Assembly: GCF_009017255.1 (NCBI RefSeq)
Contig: NZ_WBZB01000040.1
Coordinates: 62,001 to 126,000 of the forward strand
DNA length: 64,000 nt
Direction of reading: 5' to 3'
DNA from: Alkaliphilus serpentinus
Lineage (GTDB): Bacteria; Bacillota; Clostridia; Peptostreptococcales; Natronincolaceae
A program made the position numbers and the translations under genes. This document shows positions 42,529-50,501 of the stretch, one piece after another. Under the pieces are notes generated by a model. It saw only the letters and a list, made by a program, of their open reading frames with translations, was not told the DNA's origin and ran no database searches. The number at the start of each line of letters is the position of its first letter. Position 1 is the first letter of the stretch.

Positions 42529-43284
42529 CTATTTAATACCCAATAAATCTCGAACCACAACAGAAGCGATAATTAATCCTACTGCAGATGGTACAAAGGC
42601 AACACTACCTGGAATTTGATGTCTTACTGTACAGGTTCGATCTTTGTTAGGGCATATACAATCTGTTTTACAATCGCTATCGATCTTCAAGGGTGTTAAA
42701 GGTTCCTCCTGTGAATATACAACCTTTAACCTATCCACCCCTCTTTTCCTAAGTTCCTTCCTCATAACCTTGGCTAGAGGGCATATAGAGGTTTTGTAAA
42801 TGTCTGTTACTTCAAAACGGGTAGGATCTAATTTGTTTCCTGCCCCCATACTACTGATAATTGGTATCCCCCTCTTACTACACCTTTCAGCAAGGTCTAG
42901 CTTAGCAGTTACCATATCTATTGCATCCACAACATAGTCATAATCATTGCTTAATAACCTTTCGGCACTTTCACTGTTATAAAGCTCCTTATAGGTTATA
43001 ACCTCTGCCTTCGGATTAATATCCAAAATTCTATCCTTCATTACCTCCACTTTAGCTTTACCAATGGTACTTCTAGCTGCATGTATCTGACGGTTAATAT
43101 TGGTAAGACATATATCATCATCATCCACTAGAATAAATTTCCCAACAGCAGTTCTGGCTAAGGCTTCGGCTACAAAGGTACCCACACCACCAATACCAAA
43201 AATTGCAATTTTACTATCCTTTAATTTATTTAAACCCTCTGTTCCAATGAGGATTTCACTCCTTGAAAAAGCATGTAGAGCCAT
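42529..43284 (-). CDS. tcdA: tRNA threonylcarbamoyladenosine dehydratase (TcdA/YrvM)
   Basis: A 251-residue E1/ThiF-like enzyme that cyclises t6A37 in tRNA to ct6A. The nucleotide loop is FGIGGVGTFVAEALAR, followed by LVDDDDICLTNINRQIHA, DYVVDAIDMVTAKLDL and a Cys-rich segment CKTDCICPNKDRTC. The ATG at 43284 has an AGAGGAGGATG site and replaces a longer reading from 43302. Next to it is the 6S RNA gene and then aspS, the same order (yrvM-bsrA-aspS) as in Bacillus subtilis. Confidence 0.95.
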   Translation of the reverse strand: MALHAFSRSEILIGTEGLNKLKDSKIAIFGIGGVGTFVAEALARTAVGKFILVDDDDICLTNINRQIHAARSTIGKAKVEVMKDRILDINPKAEVITYKELYNSESAERLLSNDYDYVVDAIDMVTAKLDLAERCSKRGIPIISSMGAGNKLDPTRFEVTDIYKTSICPLAKVMRKELRKRGVDRLKVVYSQEEPLTPLKIDSDCKTDCICPNKDRTCTVRHQIPGSVAFVPSAVGLIIASVVVRDLLGIK

Positions 43285-43370
43285 AGGCATCCTCCTCTTC
43301 ATTACACTAAAAATAATACTAACTTAATTATTCCCCTATGTCAACTCTTTACCCGCCATGAATGTCAAGA

Positions 43371-43434
43371 TGTTGAATGTTGAATGTTGAATGTTGAATG
43401 TTGAATTAATGGCGAAATTTGCATAACAAATTTC
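43371..43434. repeat. Perfect heptamer array with AAATTTG palindrome (copy 3)
   Basis: Five perfect TGTTGAA units (43371-43405) are followed by GAAATTTG-CATAA-CAAATTTC (43414-43434). The 461-base gap 43285-43745 contains this repeat and the 6S RNA gene. Confidence 0.9.
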
Positions 43435-43498
43435 AATCATTGTAGAGAGTTTATCAAAACCTTCCTGAAATATGGAATTTTTCCAATTTCCATAATAA

Positions 43499-43697
43499 AA
43501 ACCTCCCAACTAGGGGAGGTTTTTATTTCAGTGACCCGCCATGCCGTTTATCGATTGTTTTGAAACCTGCCTCAGCAGGTGGGTATCCTGTTACTGAGTT
43601 CCGAAGTCCTCTCTGTAGGAGGCTTTTCTTCCATCAATAAACCCAGATTCCCGTATAAGTGATGTTGGCTCAAAACGTGATCGAGTCTACGTACACA
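43499..43697 (-). ncRNA. ssrS: 6S RNA
   Basis: The minus strand here reads like a Firmicute 6S RNA: a closing stem between the 5' part (AATCCTGCTGTGTACGTAG) and the 3' part (GGCATGGCGGGTCACTG), a TTTTGAGCC element and a central open region. It ends in a strong terminator AAACCTCCC-CTAGTT-GGGAGGTTTTT (43497-43524). A TATAAT lies at 43702-43707, just before the proposed 5' end. The position between tcdA (yrvM) and aspS equals that of bsrA in Bacillus subtilis. 6S RNA binds RNA polymerase holoenzyme and tunes transcription in stationary phase. The 5' end is approximate. Confidence 0.88.
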
Positions 43698-43745
43698 GCA
43701 GGATTGTTACTATTATAATAGCATATTATATCCTATTTTTCAAAT

Positions 43746-44054
43746 TTAATTATTGGGAAATTTGCATAAGTTACAATCCTTACAGTTATTTAGCCTCATT
43801 GTTAAATCACTACAGGCCCTTTTTGAGAAAATACAGGGTATTTGATTTTGCTTTGCCTTGCTTTTGATTATATCAGTAATATTATGCTCAATAAAATCAT
43901 AAAAAACAATCACTAAATCTAAATCCTCAGGCATGTCTAGTTTCCGCATACCCTTTTTTCGTCCTGTCCAATGTATGTATTCTTTAATTCCATGGTTTTC
44001 TAATGTGGTTGGTATATTCCCTAATCTATCTGCTCCAACTAATAATGCCTTCAT
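43746..44054 (-). CDS. DUF2325 family protein
   Basis: A 102-residue protein with the DUF2325 pattern: ALLVGADRLGNIPTTLENHGI at the start, DLVIVFYDFIEHN in the middle and a C-terminal Cys cluster (CSDLTMRLNNCKDCNLC). The four cysteines could bind metal or an Fe-S centre. A Fur-type box overlaps the promoter, which suggests iron-controlled expression. It sits between aspS and the 6S RNA gene. Function is otherwise unknown. Confidence 0.82.
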   Translation of the reverse strand: MKALLVGADRLGNIPTTLENHGIKEYIHWTGRKKGMRKLDMPEDLDLVIVFYDFIEHNITDIIKSKAKQNQIPCIFSKRACSDLTMRLNNCKDCNLCKFPNN

Positions 44055-44094
44055 CCTATTAACCTCCTATTATCTAATTCCTTTGTATGTAATT

Positions 44095-44113
44095 GATATT
44101 GATTATCATTATT
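44095..44113 (-). promoter_or_regulatory. Fur box
   Basis: GATATTGATTATCATTATT matches the 19-bp Fur consensus GATAATGATAATCATTATC at 16 positions and overlaps the -10 region of the DUF2325 gene. Confidence 0.75.
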
Positions 44114-44139
44114 ATACATCAATCGTATATTCTTGTCAA
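44111..44139 (-). promoter_or_regulatory. Sigma-A promoter of the DUF2325 gene
   Basis: -35 TTGACA (44134-44139) and -10 TATAAT (44111-44116) with a 17-bp spacer, overlapping the Fur box. Confidence 0.88.
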
Positions 44140-44190
44140 TAATGTCCAATAAAATAAAAAATCTATTATGTTCCAACGCTCCTATTAAAT

Positions 44191-44217
44191 AAAAAAACTG
44201 CCCCTATTCAGAGGCAG
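44191..44217 (-). terminator. Rho-independent terminator of hisS-aspS
   Basis: CTGCCTC/GGGGCAG arms with a short loop are followed by seven U residues, about 50 bases after aspS. Confidence 0.88.
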
Positions 44218-44264
44218 ATACATCAGCAAATCCCTTTTATATATCAATTTTTAATATTCTATCT

Positions 44265-46034
44265 TTAACTCTTACTAACTTCTATACTTAATTCCTTTAG
44301 CTGCTTTTCATCTGCTACTGATGGAGCATTTGTCATAGGGCAGCTGGCATTTTGAGTTTTGGGGAAGGCTATAACCTGCCGAATATTCTCCTCTTTTGTT
44401 AAAAGCATCATAAGTCTATCTAAGCCAAAGGCAATTCCACCATGGGGAGGTGTACCATATTTAAAGGCTTCTAATAGGAAACCAAATTTATCCCATGCTT
44501 CCTCTTCGCTAAAGCCTAAAGCTTTAAACATCCTCTGTTGCACATCGGAGGAGTAGATTCTAATACTGCCTCCACCCACCTCATAGCCATTAATCACAAG
44601 GTCATAGGCCTTTGCCCGAACCTTTTCTGGCTCTGTCTCAAGAAGTTCTAAATCTTCATCCATTGGTGAGGTGAAGGGATGATGCTTTGCTACATATCTA
44701 TCATCTTCCTCATCATACTCAAATAACGGAAAATCTGTTACCCATAAGGCTTTATACTCATCCTTATTCACTAGGTTTAGTCTCTTTGCTACCTCTCCCC
44801 TCAGATGACCAAGGGAGTCATATACCACTGAGTTTTTATCGGCTACAAATAACAGAAGGTCACCCTCTGCGGCATCGCCTCGTTTTAAGATTCCCTGCAT
44901 TTCCTCCTCAGAGAAAAACTTTGCTATTGGGGAAATAACCCCTTCCGCTGTAACCTTAATCCAAGCTAGACCCTTGGCCCCATAGGTTTTAGTATAGTCC
45001 TCTAGGGCTGTAATATCTTTTCTGCTGAATTGATCCCCATATCCCTTAACATTAATGCCCCGTACAGAGCCTCCAGCTTCCACAGCACCAGAGAAGACCT
45101 TGAAGGATGAGGAACTTACTAAATCAGAAACATCAAATAACTCAAAGCCAAAGCGTATATCTGGCTTATCAATGCCATAGCGTTCCATAGCTTCCTTATA
45201 GGTTGTTCGGGGAATTGGTAGGGGAATTTCAACATTAATAACCTCTTTAAATACTTTATGAACCAGACGTTGATTTATATCAATTACATCTTCAGCATCC
45301 ACAAAGGACATCTCGCAGTCTATTTGAGTGAACTCTGGTTGTCTATCGGCCCTTAAATCTTCATCTCTGAAGCATTTTACGATTTGAAAATATCGATCCA
45401 TTCCTGAAACCATCAAAAGCTGCTTAAATAACTGAGGTGACTGGGGTAAGGCGTAGAACTTTCCTGGGTTAACCCTGCTGGGTACTAAGTAGTCTCTTGC
45501 TCCCTCTGGTGTGGTTTTTGTTAAAACCGGGGTTTCTACTTCTATGAAACCCTCCTCTGATAGGAAGTTTCTTACGATACCTGCTGTTTTATGTCTTAAT
45601 ATAAGGTTCTTCTGCATTGTGGACTTTCTTAAGTCAAGATATCGATATTTTAATCGTAGATTCTCGGAAACATCATCGTCGTCCTTAATATATATGGGAG
45701 GTGTGTCAGATGTATTTAACACATCTAAAATCTCTGCGAAAACTTCAATTTCTCCAGTTGGTATATTGGGATTCACCGATTGTCTTTTATGAACCTTCCC
45801 CTTAACTGCAATTACATATTCTGCTCCAATGTCATTGGCCTGATTAAAGGCTTCCATCGAAACCTCCTTATCAAATATAATCTGTACGAACCCTGTTCTA
45901 TCCCTCATATCAGCAAAAATCAAACCACCAAGGTCTCTTCTTTTTTGTACCCATCCCATAAGGGTTACCTCTTCACCGATATTGCTGCTATTTAAAACAC
46001 CACACATATGACTTCTTTTTAGCTTTGTTTTCAT
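44265..46034 (-). CDS. aspS: Aspartyl-tRNA synthetase
   Basis: A 589-residue bacterial-type AspRS. The N-terminal OB domain ([24 protein letters not shown]) binds the anticodon, the core has motif 2 [20 protein letters not shown], the bacterial GAD insertion (about 290-420), [10 protein letters not shown] and motif 3 [13 protein letters not shown]. It follows hisS by 26 bases and shares its T-box leader. Without an AsnRS in view I cannot say whether it is discriminating. Confidence 0.98.
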   Translation of the reverse strand: MKTKLKRSHMCGVLNSSNIGEEVTLMGWVQKRRDLGGLIFADMRDRTGFVQIIFDKEVSMEAFNQANDIGAEYVIAVKGKVHKRQSVNPNIPTGEIEVFAEILDVLNTSDTPPIYIKDDDDVSENLRLKYRYLDLRKSTMQKNLILRHKTAGIVRNFLSEEGFIEVETPVLTKTTPEGARDYLVPSRVNPGKFYALPQSPQLFKQLLMVSGMDRYFQIVKCFRDEDLRADRQPEFTQIDCEMSFVDAEDVIDINQRLVHKVFKEVINVEIPLPIPRTTYKEAMERYGIDKPDIRFGFELFDVSDLVSSSSFKVFSGAVEAGGSVRGINVKGYGDQFSRKDITALEDYTKTYGAKGLAWIKVTAEGVISPIAKFFSEEEMQGILKRGDAAEGDLLLFVADKNSVVYDSLGHLRGEVAKRLNLVNKDEYKALWVTDFPLFEYDEEDDRYVAKHHPFTSPMDEDLELLETEPEKVRAKAYDLVINGYEVGGGSIRIYSSDVQQRMFKALGFSEEEAWDKFGFLLEAFKYGTPPHGGIAFGLDRLMMLLTKEENIRQVIAFPKTQNASCPMTNAPSVADEKQLKELSIEVSKS

Positions 46035-46060
46035 TGTTAAACCTCCTTCGTCTAAACTGA

Positions 46061-47323
46061 TTACTCTTCTAATAAGGAAACCAAATCTCTGACTTCCCCT
46101 CCATCCATAATGCCATAATAATTAAAGCCTTGCTTCTGAAGATTGTTAATTTGCTTACCAAACTTTTTTGCCTTTGGATAGATACTTACAATTTTATCTT
46201 CTTTCCTTAGGCTATCAGCCCAATCAAAAACTGGATTAATATCCTCATCAGAATTAAAAAGTAGGGCTACCTTTGTGGTAGGGTCTGGGATGGTAAAGCC
46301 CTTTTCCATTAAAATAGAAAAGATTCTTTCAAAGCCTATAGAAAAGCCCACCGCTGGAACATCCTCCTTTTGGAATCGGCCAATCATCTTATCGTAGCGT
46401 CCACCACCAGCTATGGAGCTACCGAATTCATTGCTTACAATTTCGAAAATCTGGCCTGTGTAATAGCCCATACCCCTTATTAGGGTTACATCAAACTCAA
46501 TGTTGTACTCTCCATTAGATTGTCTGGTTACAACATCCATAACCCTTTTTAGGGATGTTAACACCTCTTCATCTATATTGTACTTTATAAAGGAATCCTT
46601 ATTTAAGGTCTTTAGCTCAGTTAATGCCTTGAGAAGCTCTTTAGATTTAGCCTCATCATAATCTTTTTCAATAAGCTCCTTTTCAACCCCATTTTGACCG
46701 ATTTTATCCATCTTATCAAGGGTTATACAAATGGTTTCCACCTGATTTTCATCGAAGCCAATAGCGGTAATCAAAAACTTTAAAAGACGTCTATCATTGA
46801 TTTTAACGGTAAAGCTTCTAAAGGATAAAGCTTGTAAAGCTTTAGCCGTGGTTGTTATTAGATCTATTTCCGCTATATCAGAGGCTTCTCCCATGATATC
46901 TATATCACATTGAGTAAACTGTCTAAACCTTCCCTTTTGAGGCTTTTCTGCCCTCCATACCCATCCAATTTGAATTGATTTAAAGGGGTTGGGTAAAGCC
47001 TCTCTGTTATTGGTATAAAATCTACTTAAGGGTAGGGTCAAATCGTAGCGTAATCCTAAATCACACAAATCATCCTCTGTTATATTCTCTTGCTGAAGAT
47101 TTAATTTTTCTCCACGCTTTAAAATTTTAAATAAGAGATTCAGGTTTTCTCCACCTTCGCTCTTGGTTAATAACTCTAAGTTCTCAATGGAAGGTGTTTC
47201 GATCTGTTGAAAACCACTTTGCTTGTATACCTTAATAACGGTATTTTTCATCCATTCCCTTAGTTCCATATCTACTGGGATAATGTCAAAGGTTCCCTTT
47301 GCAGTTGATGTTCTTATTTTCAT
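46061..47323 (-). CDS. hisS: Histidyl-tRNA synthetase, atypical type
   Basis: A 420-residue class II synthetase for histidine. The core motifs are present but differ from the common bacterial His[17 protein letters not shown], motif 2 [24 protein letters not shown] (usual bacterial form FRYERPQ...GRYRQFHQFGVE), [19 protein letters not shown] and [13 protein letters not shown], then [11 protein letters not shown] as motif 3. The QCDIDI form recalls eukaryote-like HisRS lineages. The ATG at 47323 with a GGAGGCAGAGCT site replaces a longer reading from 47344. It is the first gene behind the T-box. Confidence 0.95.
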   Translation of the reverse strand: MKIRTSTAKGTFDIIPVDMELREWMKNTVIKVYKQSGFQQIETPSIENLELLTKSEGGENLNLLFKILKRGEKLNLQQENITEDDLCDLGLRYDLTLPLSRFYTNNREALPNPFKSIQIGWVWRAEKPQKGRFRQFTQCDIDIMGEASDIAEIDLITTTAKALQALSFRSFTVKINDRRLLKFLITAIGFDENQVETICITLDKMDKIGQNGVEKELIEKDYDEAKSKELLKALTELKTLNKDSFIKYNIDEEVLTSLKRVMDVVTRQSNGEYNIEFDVTLIRGMGYYTGQIFEIVSNEFGSSIAGGGRYDKMIGRFQKEDVPAVGFSIGFERIFSILMEKGFTIPDPTTKVALLFNSDEDINPVFDWADSLRKEDKIVSIYPKAKKFGKQINNLQKQGFNYYGIMDGGEVRDLVSLLEE

Positions 47324-47360
47324 AGCTCTGCCTCCATTCCTCATTTTATTTTTAAATACA

Positions 47361-47590
47361 AAAAACCCCCGTCCCTAGAAGGGACGAGAGTTGAATTTCC
47401 CGCGGTACCACCCTGATTGGATATGCTCCCACTTAAGCCTTAACGCAGCCTCACGTATCCCTCTACTGTTTTCAAAGGATAAGCTCCAAGGTGTCTTCAA
47501 GGTACTCTAGCCTGTCGAGCTTCCACCATCCTCGACTCGCTTAAAGGGTAATATCTTTACTACTCCTCTTCGACGCTTTTTATTGAATTG
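47361..47590 (-). promoter_or_regulatory. T-box riboswitch of hisS-aspS with GACAC specifier
   Basis: The leader has the T-box AGGGTGGTACCGCGGG (47399-47414), a terminator CGTCCCTTCTAGGGACG (47370-47386) followed by GGGGGTTTTTT, and a stem I upstream. The probable specifier loop holds GACAC (47491-47495), which contains both the Asp codon GAC and the His codon CAC overlapping by one base. As the operon encodes both synthetases, one leader may sense both tRNAs. Confidence 0.92.
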
Positions 47591-47595
47591 GTAAT

Positions 47596-47624
47596 ATTAT
47601 AATTCTTTTCCATTGTTGTGTCAA
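47596..47624 (-). promoter_or_regulatory. Sigma-A promoter of the hisS-aspS leader
   Basis: Perfect -35 TTGACA (47619-47624) and -10 TATAAT (47596-47601) with a 17-bp spacer. Confidence 0.92.
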
Positions 47625-47679
47625 CTATATATTAAAAATGAATCTATTTAAATTATAACCAAATATATCATGCTAAAAC

Positions 47680-49152
47680 CTATGGAAAATAAACTTTCTT
47701 TCTCTCAACCATTTCTCCTACTCTTTCTATGTAATCCTGTAGATTTTTTACATTTGGGACTCTTTCTAAACGATTCTCTGAAGGATACACCATTTTGGAT
47801 ACAGCTCCTGCTCCTAGGGCTATAATGGTTTGCTTCTCCTCCATGATCTGTATATTGTAAATACCCTCATAACCATCTTTACAATAGCCTATGTTCTCTA
47901 GATGCCCCAGCATGTGTTTTTGCCTATACATGTAATAGGGCTTTAACTCCATCATAGCAGCGTAGCTTTTGGTAATTTCCAACATCCTTTGGCCTTCCCC
48001 TTCACTAACTTCATGGGAATTGATTTCTTCCTTCAGCTTAGAAGCCCTTTTAAGGGCAAGGGTATGTACAGTTAAGCTTACGGGATTTAGTTTCTGAATC
48101 CTCTCCATGGTTTTTTCAATCATTGTTGGATTCTCTCCTGGAAGCCCAATGATTAAATCCATATTGATGTTGTCAAAGCCCACCCTTTTTGCTAGATGAT
48201 AAGCCTCCTCCAGCTCCTTAACTGTATGATTCCGTCCCACTGCCTGCAGGGTGCCATCATTCATGGTTTGGGGATTAATACTAATTCTTGTTATTCCCAT
48301 ATCCCTTAAGGCTATAAGCTTTTCTTCATTAATGGTGTCGGGCCTACCAGCCTCAAAGGTAAATTCCTTTAGTTCAGATAGATTAAAGGAGTTCTGTATA
48401 GCCTTTAGAAGCTGTTGAATTTTTACTACTGTTAGAGTTGAAGGAGTACCTCCTCCCACGTAAATGGTTTGCAGTCTTTTACCATGGTTATTTACCATAG
48501 CTGCTACCTGTTCTAACTCATAAATTAAAGCATCCAAATAGGGCTGCTGTAGATCTTTAGACTTCTCTAAGATGTTTGATGGAAAGGAGCAATAGGTACA
48601 TCTTGAGGGGCAAAAAGGAATGCTAATATAGAGGCTTATAAGATCCTCTCTGATTGGATAGATAATAGGATGCTCCCTTTTAGCCACATCTAATAGGAGG
48701 TTAGCCTTATCCATCTCAAGGAAATACTGGCCCAACAGTTTTTCCGTAATAGCCTTTTCATCATTGCCCTTTTCCATTAAGTCATGGACAATCTTAGTGG
48801 GTCTTATACCAGTAAGAATTCCCCAGGGTAAAGTCTTATTGGTAAAGCTACTGAATAGCTTATAAGTCAATCTCTTTAATAATAGCTTGCATTCTTTTTT
48901 CATGGTATGAGGATCTTCTTCTGTAATAAAGAAGCTCTCCTTCAGTGCTTGATTATAGCCCTCTGCCATAAGGGTGGCACTAACAGAGATTTTCTCCTTT
49001 TCTCTTTTAATGATAGTCTTAAGAAAAGTCTCACCCCTGACTAAGCCTTCATATGAATCTAAAAGAATTATTTCATCTGGCCTATAAGACAGCTTTAGCA
49101 GCTCTATAAGCTCATAGCTATAATCATGACCTATACAAACAACGTTAATCAT
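47680..49152 (-). CDS. hemZ: Radical-SAM coproporphyrinogen III oxidase-like protein HemZ
   Basis: A 490-residue radical SAM protein of the HemZ branch. The cluster motif CPSRCTYCSFPS lies at about 180-191, preceded by an N-terminal domain of some 160 residues typical of HemZ, and followed by TIYVGGGTPSTL, FTFEAGRPDTI and NMDLIIGLPGE. Oxygen-independent oxidation of coproporphyrinogen is the family role, though many Clostridial copies lack a haem pathway. A start at 49188 is possible but lies within the preceding gene; ATG 49152 has a GGGAG site and leaves a 15-base overlap instead of 23. Confidence 0.9.
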   Translation of the reverse strand: MINVVCIGHDYSYELIELLKLSYRPDEIILLDSYEGLVRGETFLKTIIKREKEKISVSATLMAEGYNQALKESFFITEEDPHTMKKECKLLLKRLTYKLFSSFTNKTLPWGILTGIRPTKIVHDLMEKGNDEKAITEKLLGQYFLEMDKANLLLDVAKREHPIIYPIREDLISLYISIPFCPSRCTYCSFPSNILEKSKDLQQPYLDALIYELEQVAAMVNNHGKRLQTIYVGGGTPSTLTVVKIQQLLKAIQNSFNLSELKEFTFEAGRPDTINEEKLIALRDMGITRISINPQTMNDGTLQAVGRNHTVKELEEAYHLAKRVGFDNINMDLIIGLPGENPTMIEKTMERIQKLNPVSLTVHTLALKRASKLKEEINSHEVSEGEGQRMLEITKSYAAMMELKPYYMYRQKHMLGHLENIGYCKDGYEGIYNIQIMEEKQTIIALGAGAVSKMVYPSENRLERVPNVKNLQDYIERVGEMVERKKVYFP

Positions 49153-49165
49153 CCTAAAGCTCCCA

Positions 49166-49348
49166 TCAATAATCTTTGGTAATTTCATTTCCTAAGTGAA
49201 GAACTAAGCTTCTGCTAATCCCTAGCTCTGAAGCGATTTCTCCATCACTTAACCCTGCCTCCTTCATCTCTATAAAATCATGAAGGTTTAGTTCTAATAA
49301 TTCCTTCCCTCTTTTTTCTTGAAGGATATCACTTAATTTTCTTCTCAT
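49166..49348 (-). CDS. Small helix-turn-helix protein
   Basis: A 60-residue protein ending in a helix-turn-helix-like segment, MKEAGLSDGEIASELGISRSL, after a basic amphipathic N-terminal helix. It overlaps the hemZ 5' end, so the two are co-translated. Its ribosome binding site CAGGAGG is the 3' arm of a strong hairpin that also looks like a terminator. DNA binding is plausible but unproven. Confidence 0.7.
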   Translation of the reverse strand: MRRKLSDILQEKRGKELLELNLHDFIEMKEAGLSDGEIASELGISRSLVLHLGNEITKDY

Positions 49349-49401
49349 AAAAAAACCTCCTGGAAAATGGTTTACCTTATTTTTCCCCCTTTTTCCAGGA
49401 G
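49349..49401 (-). terminator. Terminator hairpin that contains the next gene's ribosome binding site
   Basis: Perfect 11-bp arms CTCCTGGAAAA and TTTTCCAGGAG flank a 23-base loop and are followed by G and seven U. The AGGAGG in the 3' arm is the ribosome binding site for the ATG at 49348, with the U-run as spacer. Confidence 0.8.
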
Positions 49402-49408
49402 TATTCTT

Positions 49409-50029
49409 TTAACCAATGAATGGATTCGTCAATTTTTCAATTCCAATTCGGGAAGCCGGCCCATGTCCAGGAAGTACTGTAATTTCATCATCTAGCACCA
49501 TCAGTTTATCTTTTATGGACTGGATTAGTTGATTATGATTGCCTCCCTCTAAGTCTGAACGTCCGATGGAGTTTGCGAAGAGGGTATCCCCAGTGAATAG
49601 ATAATGATCTACTAAAATACATACCCCCCCCGGGGTGTGACCAGGAGTATGGAAAATTTTTAAGTCCAAATTTCCTAATTTTATTAAATCACCATCGATC
49701 AGGAAGTTTTCAGCATCCAATTCTACAGGGTTAGTTCCCATCCTAGAAGAATAGTTCTTATCTTTATCTTGAATAATATATAAATCATCCCGGTGAATAT
49801 AAAGGGGGACATTGGTTTCATCCATCAGGCCCTTTACACCTCCAATATGATCTCCATGTCCATGGGTAAGAATTATGAAACTGAGATCCAGTTCATTTTC
49901 CTCTAATACCTTCAGGATTTTATCTGAATCTCCACCTGGATCGATGACTGTAGCCTTTCCAGTAGCATCATCAGCGATGATATAACAGTTCACTCCATAT
50001 ATACCTACCGATAATTTTTCTAAAAACAT
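49409..50029 (-). CDS. Glyoxalase II-like metallo-beta-lactamase-fold hydrolase
   Basis: A 206-residue MBL-fold enzyme. The metal motif is THGHGDHIGG (about 55-64), with FHTPGHTPGG, LFTGDTLF and LPGHGPAS supplying the remaining His and Asp ligands. It resembles the hydroxyacylglutathione hydrolase-like proteins that often follow dtd and relA in Firmicutes; the substrate is unknown. An AGGGAGGTGC site precedes the ATG. It is 11 bases after dtd in the relA-dtd cluster. Confidence 0.9.
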   Translation of the reverse strand: MFLEKLSVGIYGVNCYIIADDATGKATVIDPGGDSDKILKVLEENELDLSFIILTHGHGDHIGGVKGLMDETNVPLYIHRDDLYIIQDKDKNYSSRMGTNPVELDAENFLIDGDLIKLGNLDLKIFHTPGHTPGGVCILVDHYLFTGDTLFANSIGRSDLEGGNHNQLIQSIKDKLMVLDDEITVLPGHGPASRIGIEKLTNPFIG

Positions 50030-50040
50030 TCTGCACCTCC

Positions 50041-50490
50041 CTAAAAGGTTTTTCTACTATCTACCATAATGGTAACAGGTCCATCATTAATCGAATGAAC
50101 CATCATATGGGCTTGGAAAACACCGGTTTCTACCTGTATTCCCATACTCTTTACCAATTTAATAAACTCCATATAAAGGTTATCAGCAATATCAGGCTTT
50201 GCAGCCTCTGTAAAATTGGGTCTTCTACCCTTTCTACAATCCCCCAATAGGGTAAACTGAGAAACCACCAGCATTTCACCTTGAATATCTATTAGGGATA
50301 AATTCATTTTCTCATTTTCATCCTCAAAAATCCTCAGATTTGTCAGTTTATCAGCCATATATTTTACATCCTCTAGGGTATCTCTATCTGCTACACCTAA
50401 ATAGATTAAAAGGCCATTTTTTATTTCTCCTGTAGTAGAACCCTCTACTACAACCCTTCCATCCTTTATTCTCTGAACAACTGCCCTCAT
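50041..50490 (-). CDS. dtd: D-aminoacyl-tRNA deacylase
   Basis: A 149-residue DTD that hydrolyses D-aminoacyl-tRNA (and Gly-tRNA-Ala). The two active-site motifs are [15 protein letters not shown] and the C-terminal [11 protein letters not shown]. It lies 11 bases after relA, the conserved Firmicute arrangement, and has a GAGGAGG site. The D-ornithine pathway in this genome makes such proofreading of interest, though the pairing is not specific. Confidence 0.97.
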   Translation of the reverse strand: MRAVVQRIKDGRVVVEGSTTGEIKNGLLIYLGVADRDTLEDVKYMADKLTNLRIFEDENEKMNLSLIDIQGEMLVVSQFTLLGDCRKGRRPNFTEAAKPDIADNLYMEFIKLVKSMGIQVETGVFQAHMMVHSINDGPVTIMVDSRKTF

Positions 50491-50501
50491 AATAACCTCC
50501 T

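Noticed and set aside
43371-43405. CRISPR-like repeat
   Set aside because: Units are 7 bases and directly tandem, with no spacers and no cas genes nearby.
43746-44054. Thioredoxin or ferredoxin identity for the small Cys protein
   Set aside because: The Cys spacing and the N-terminal VGADRLGNIP pattern fit DUF2325 better than either fold.
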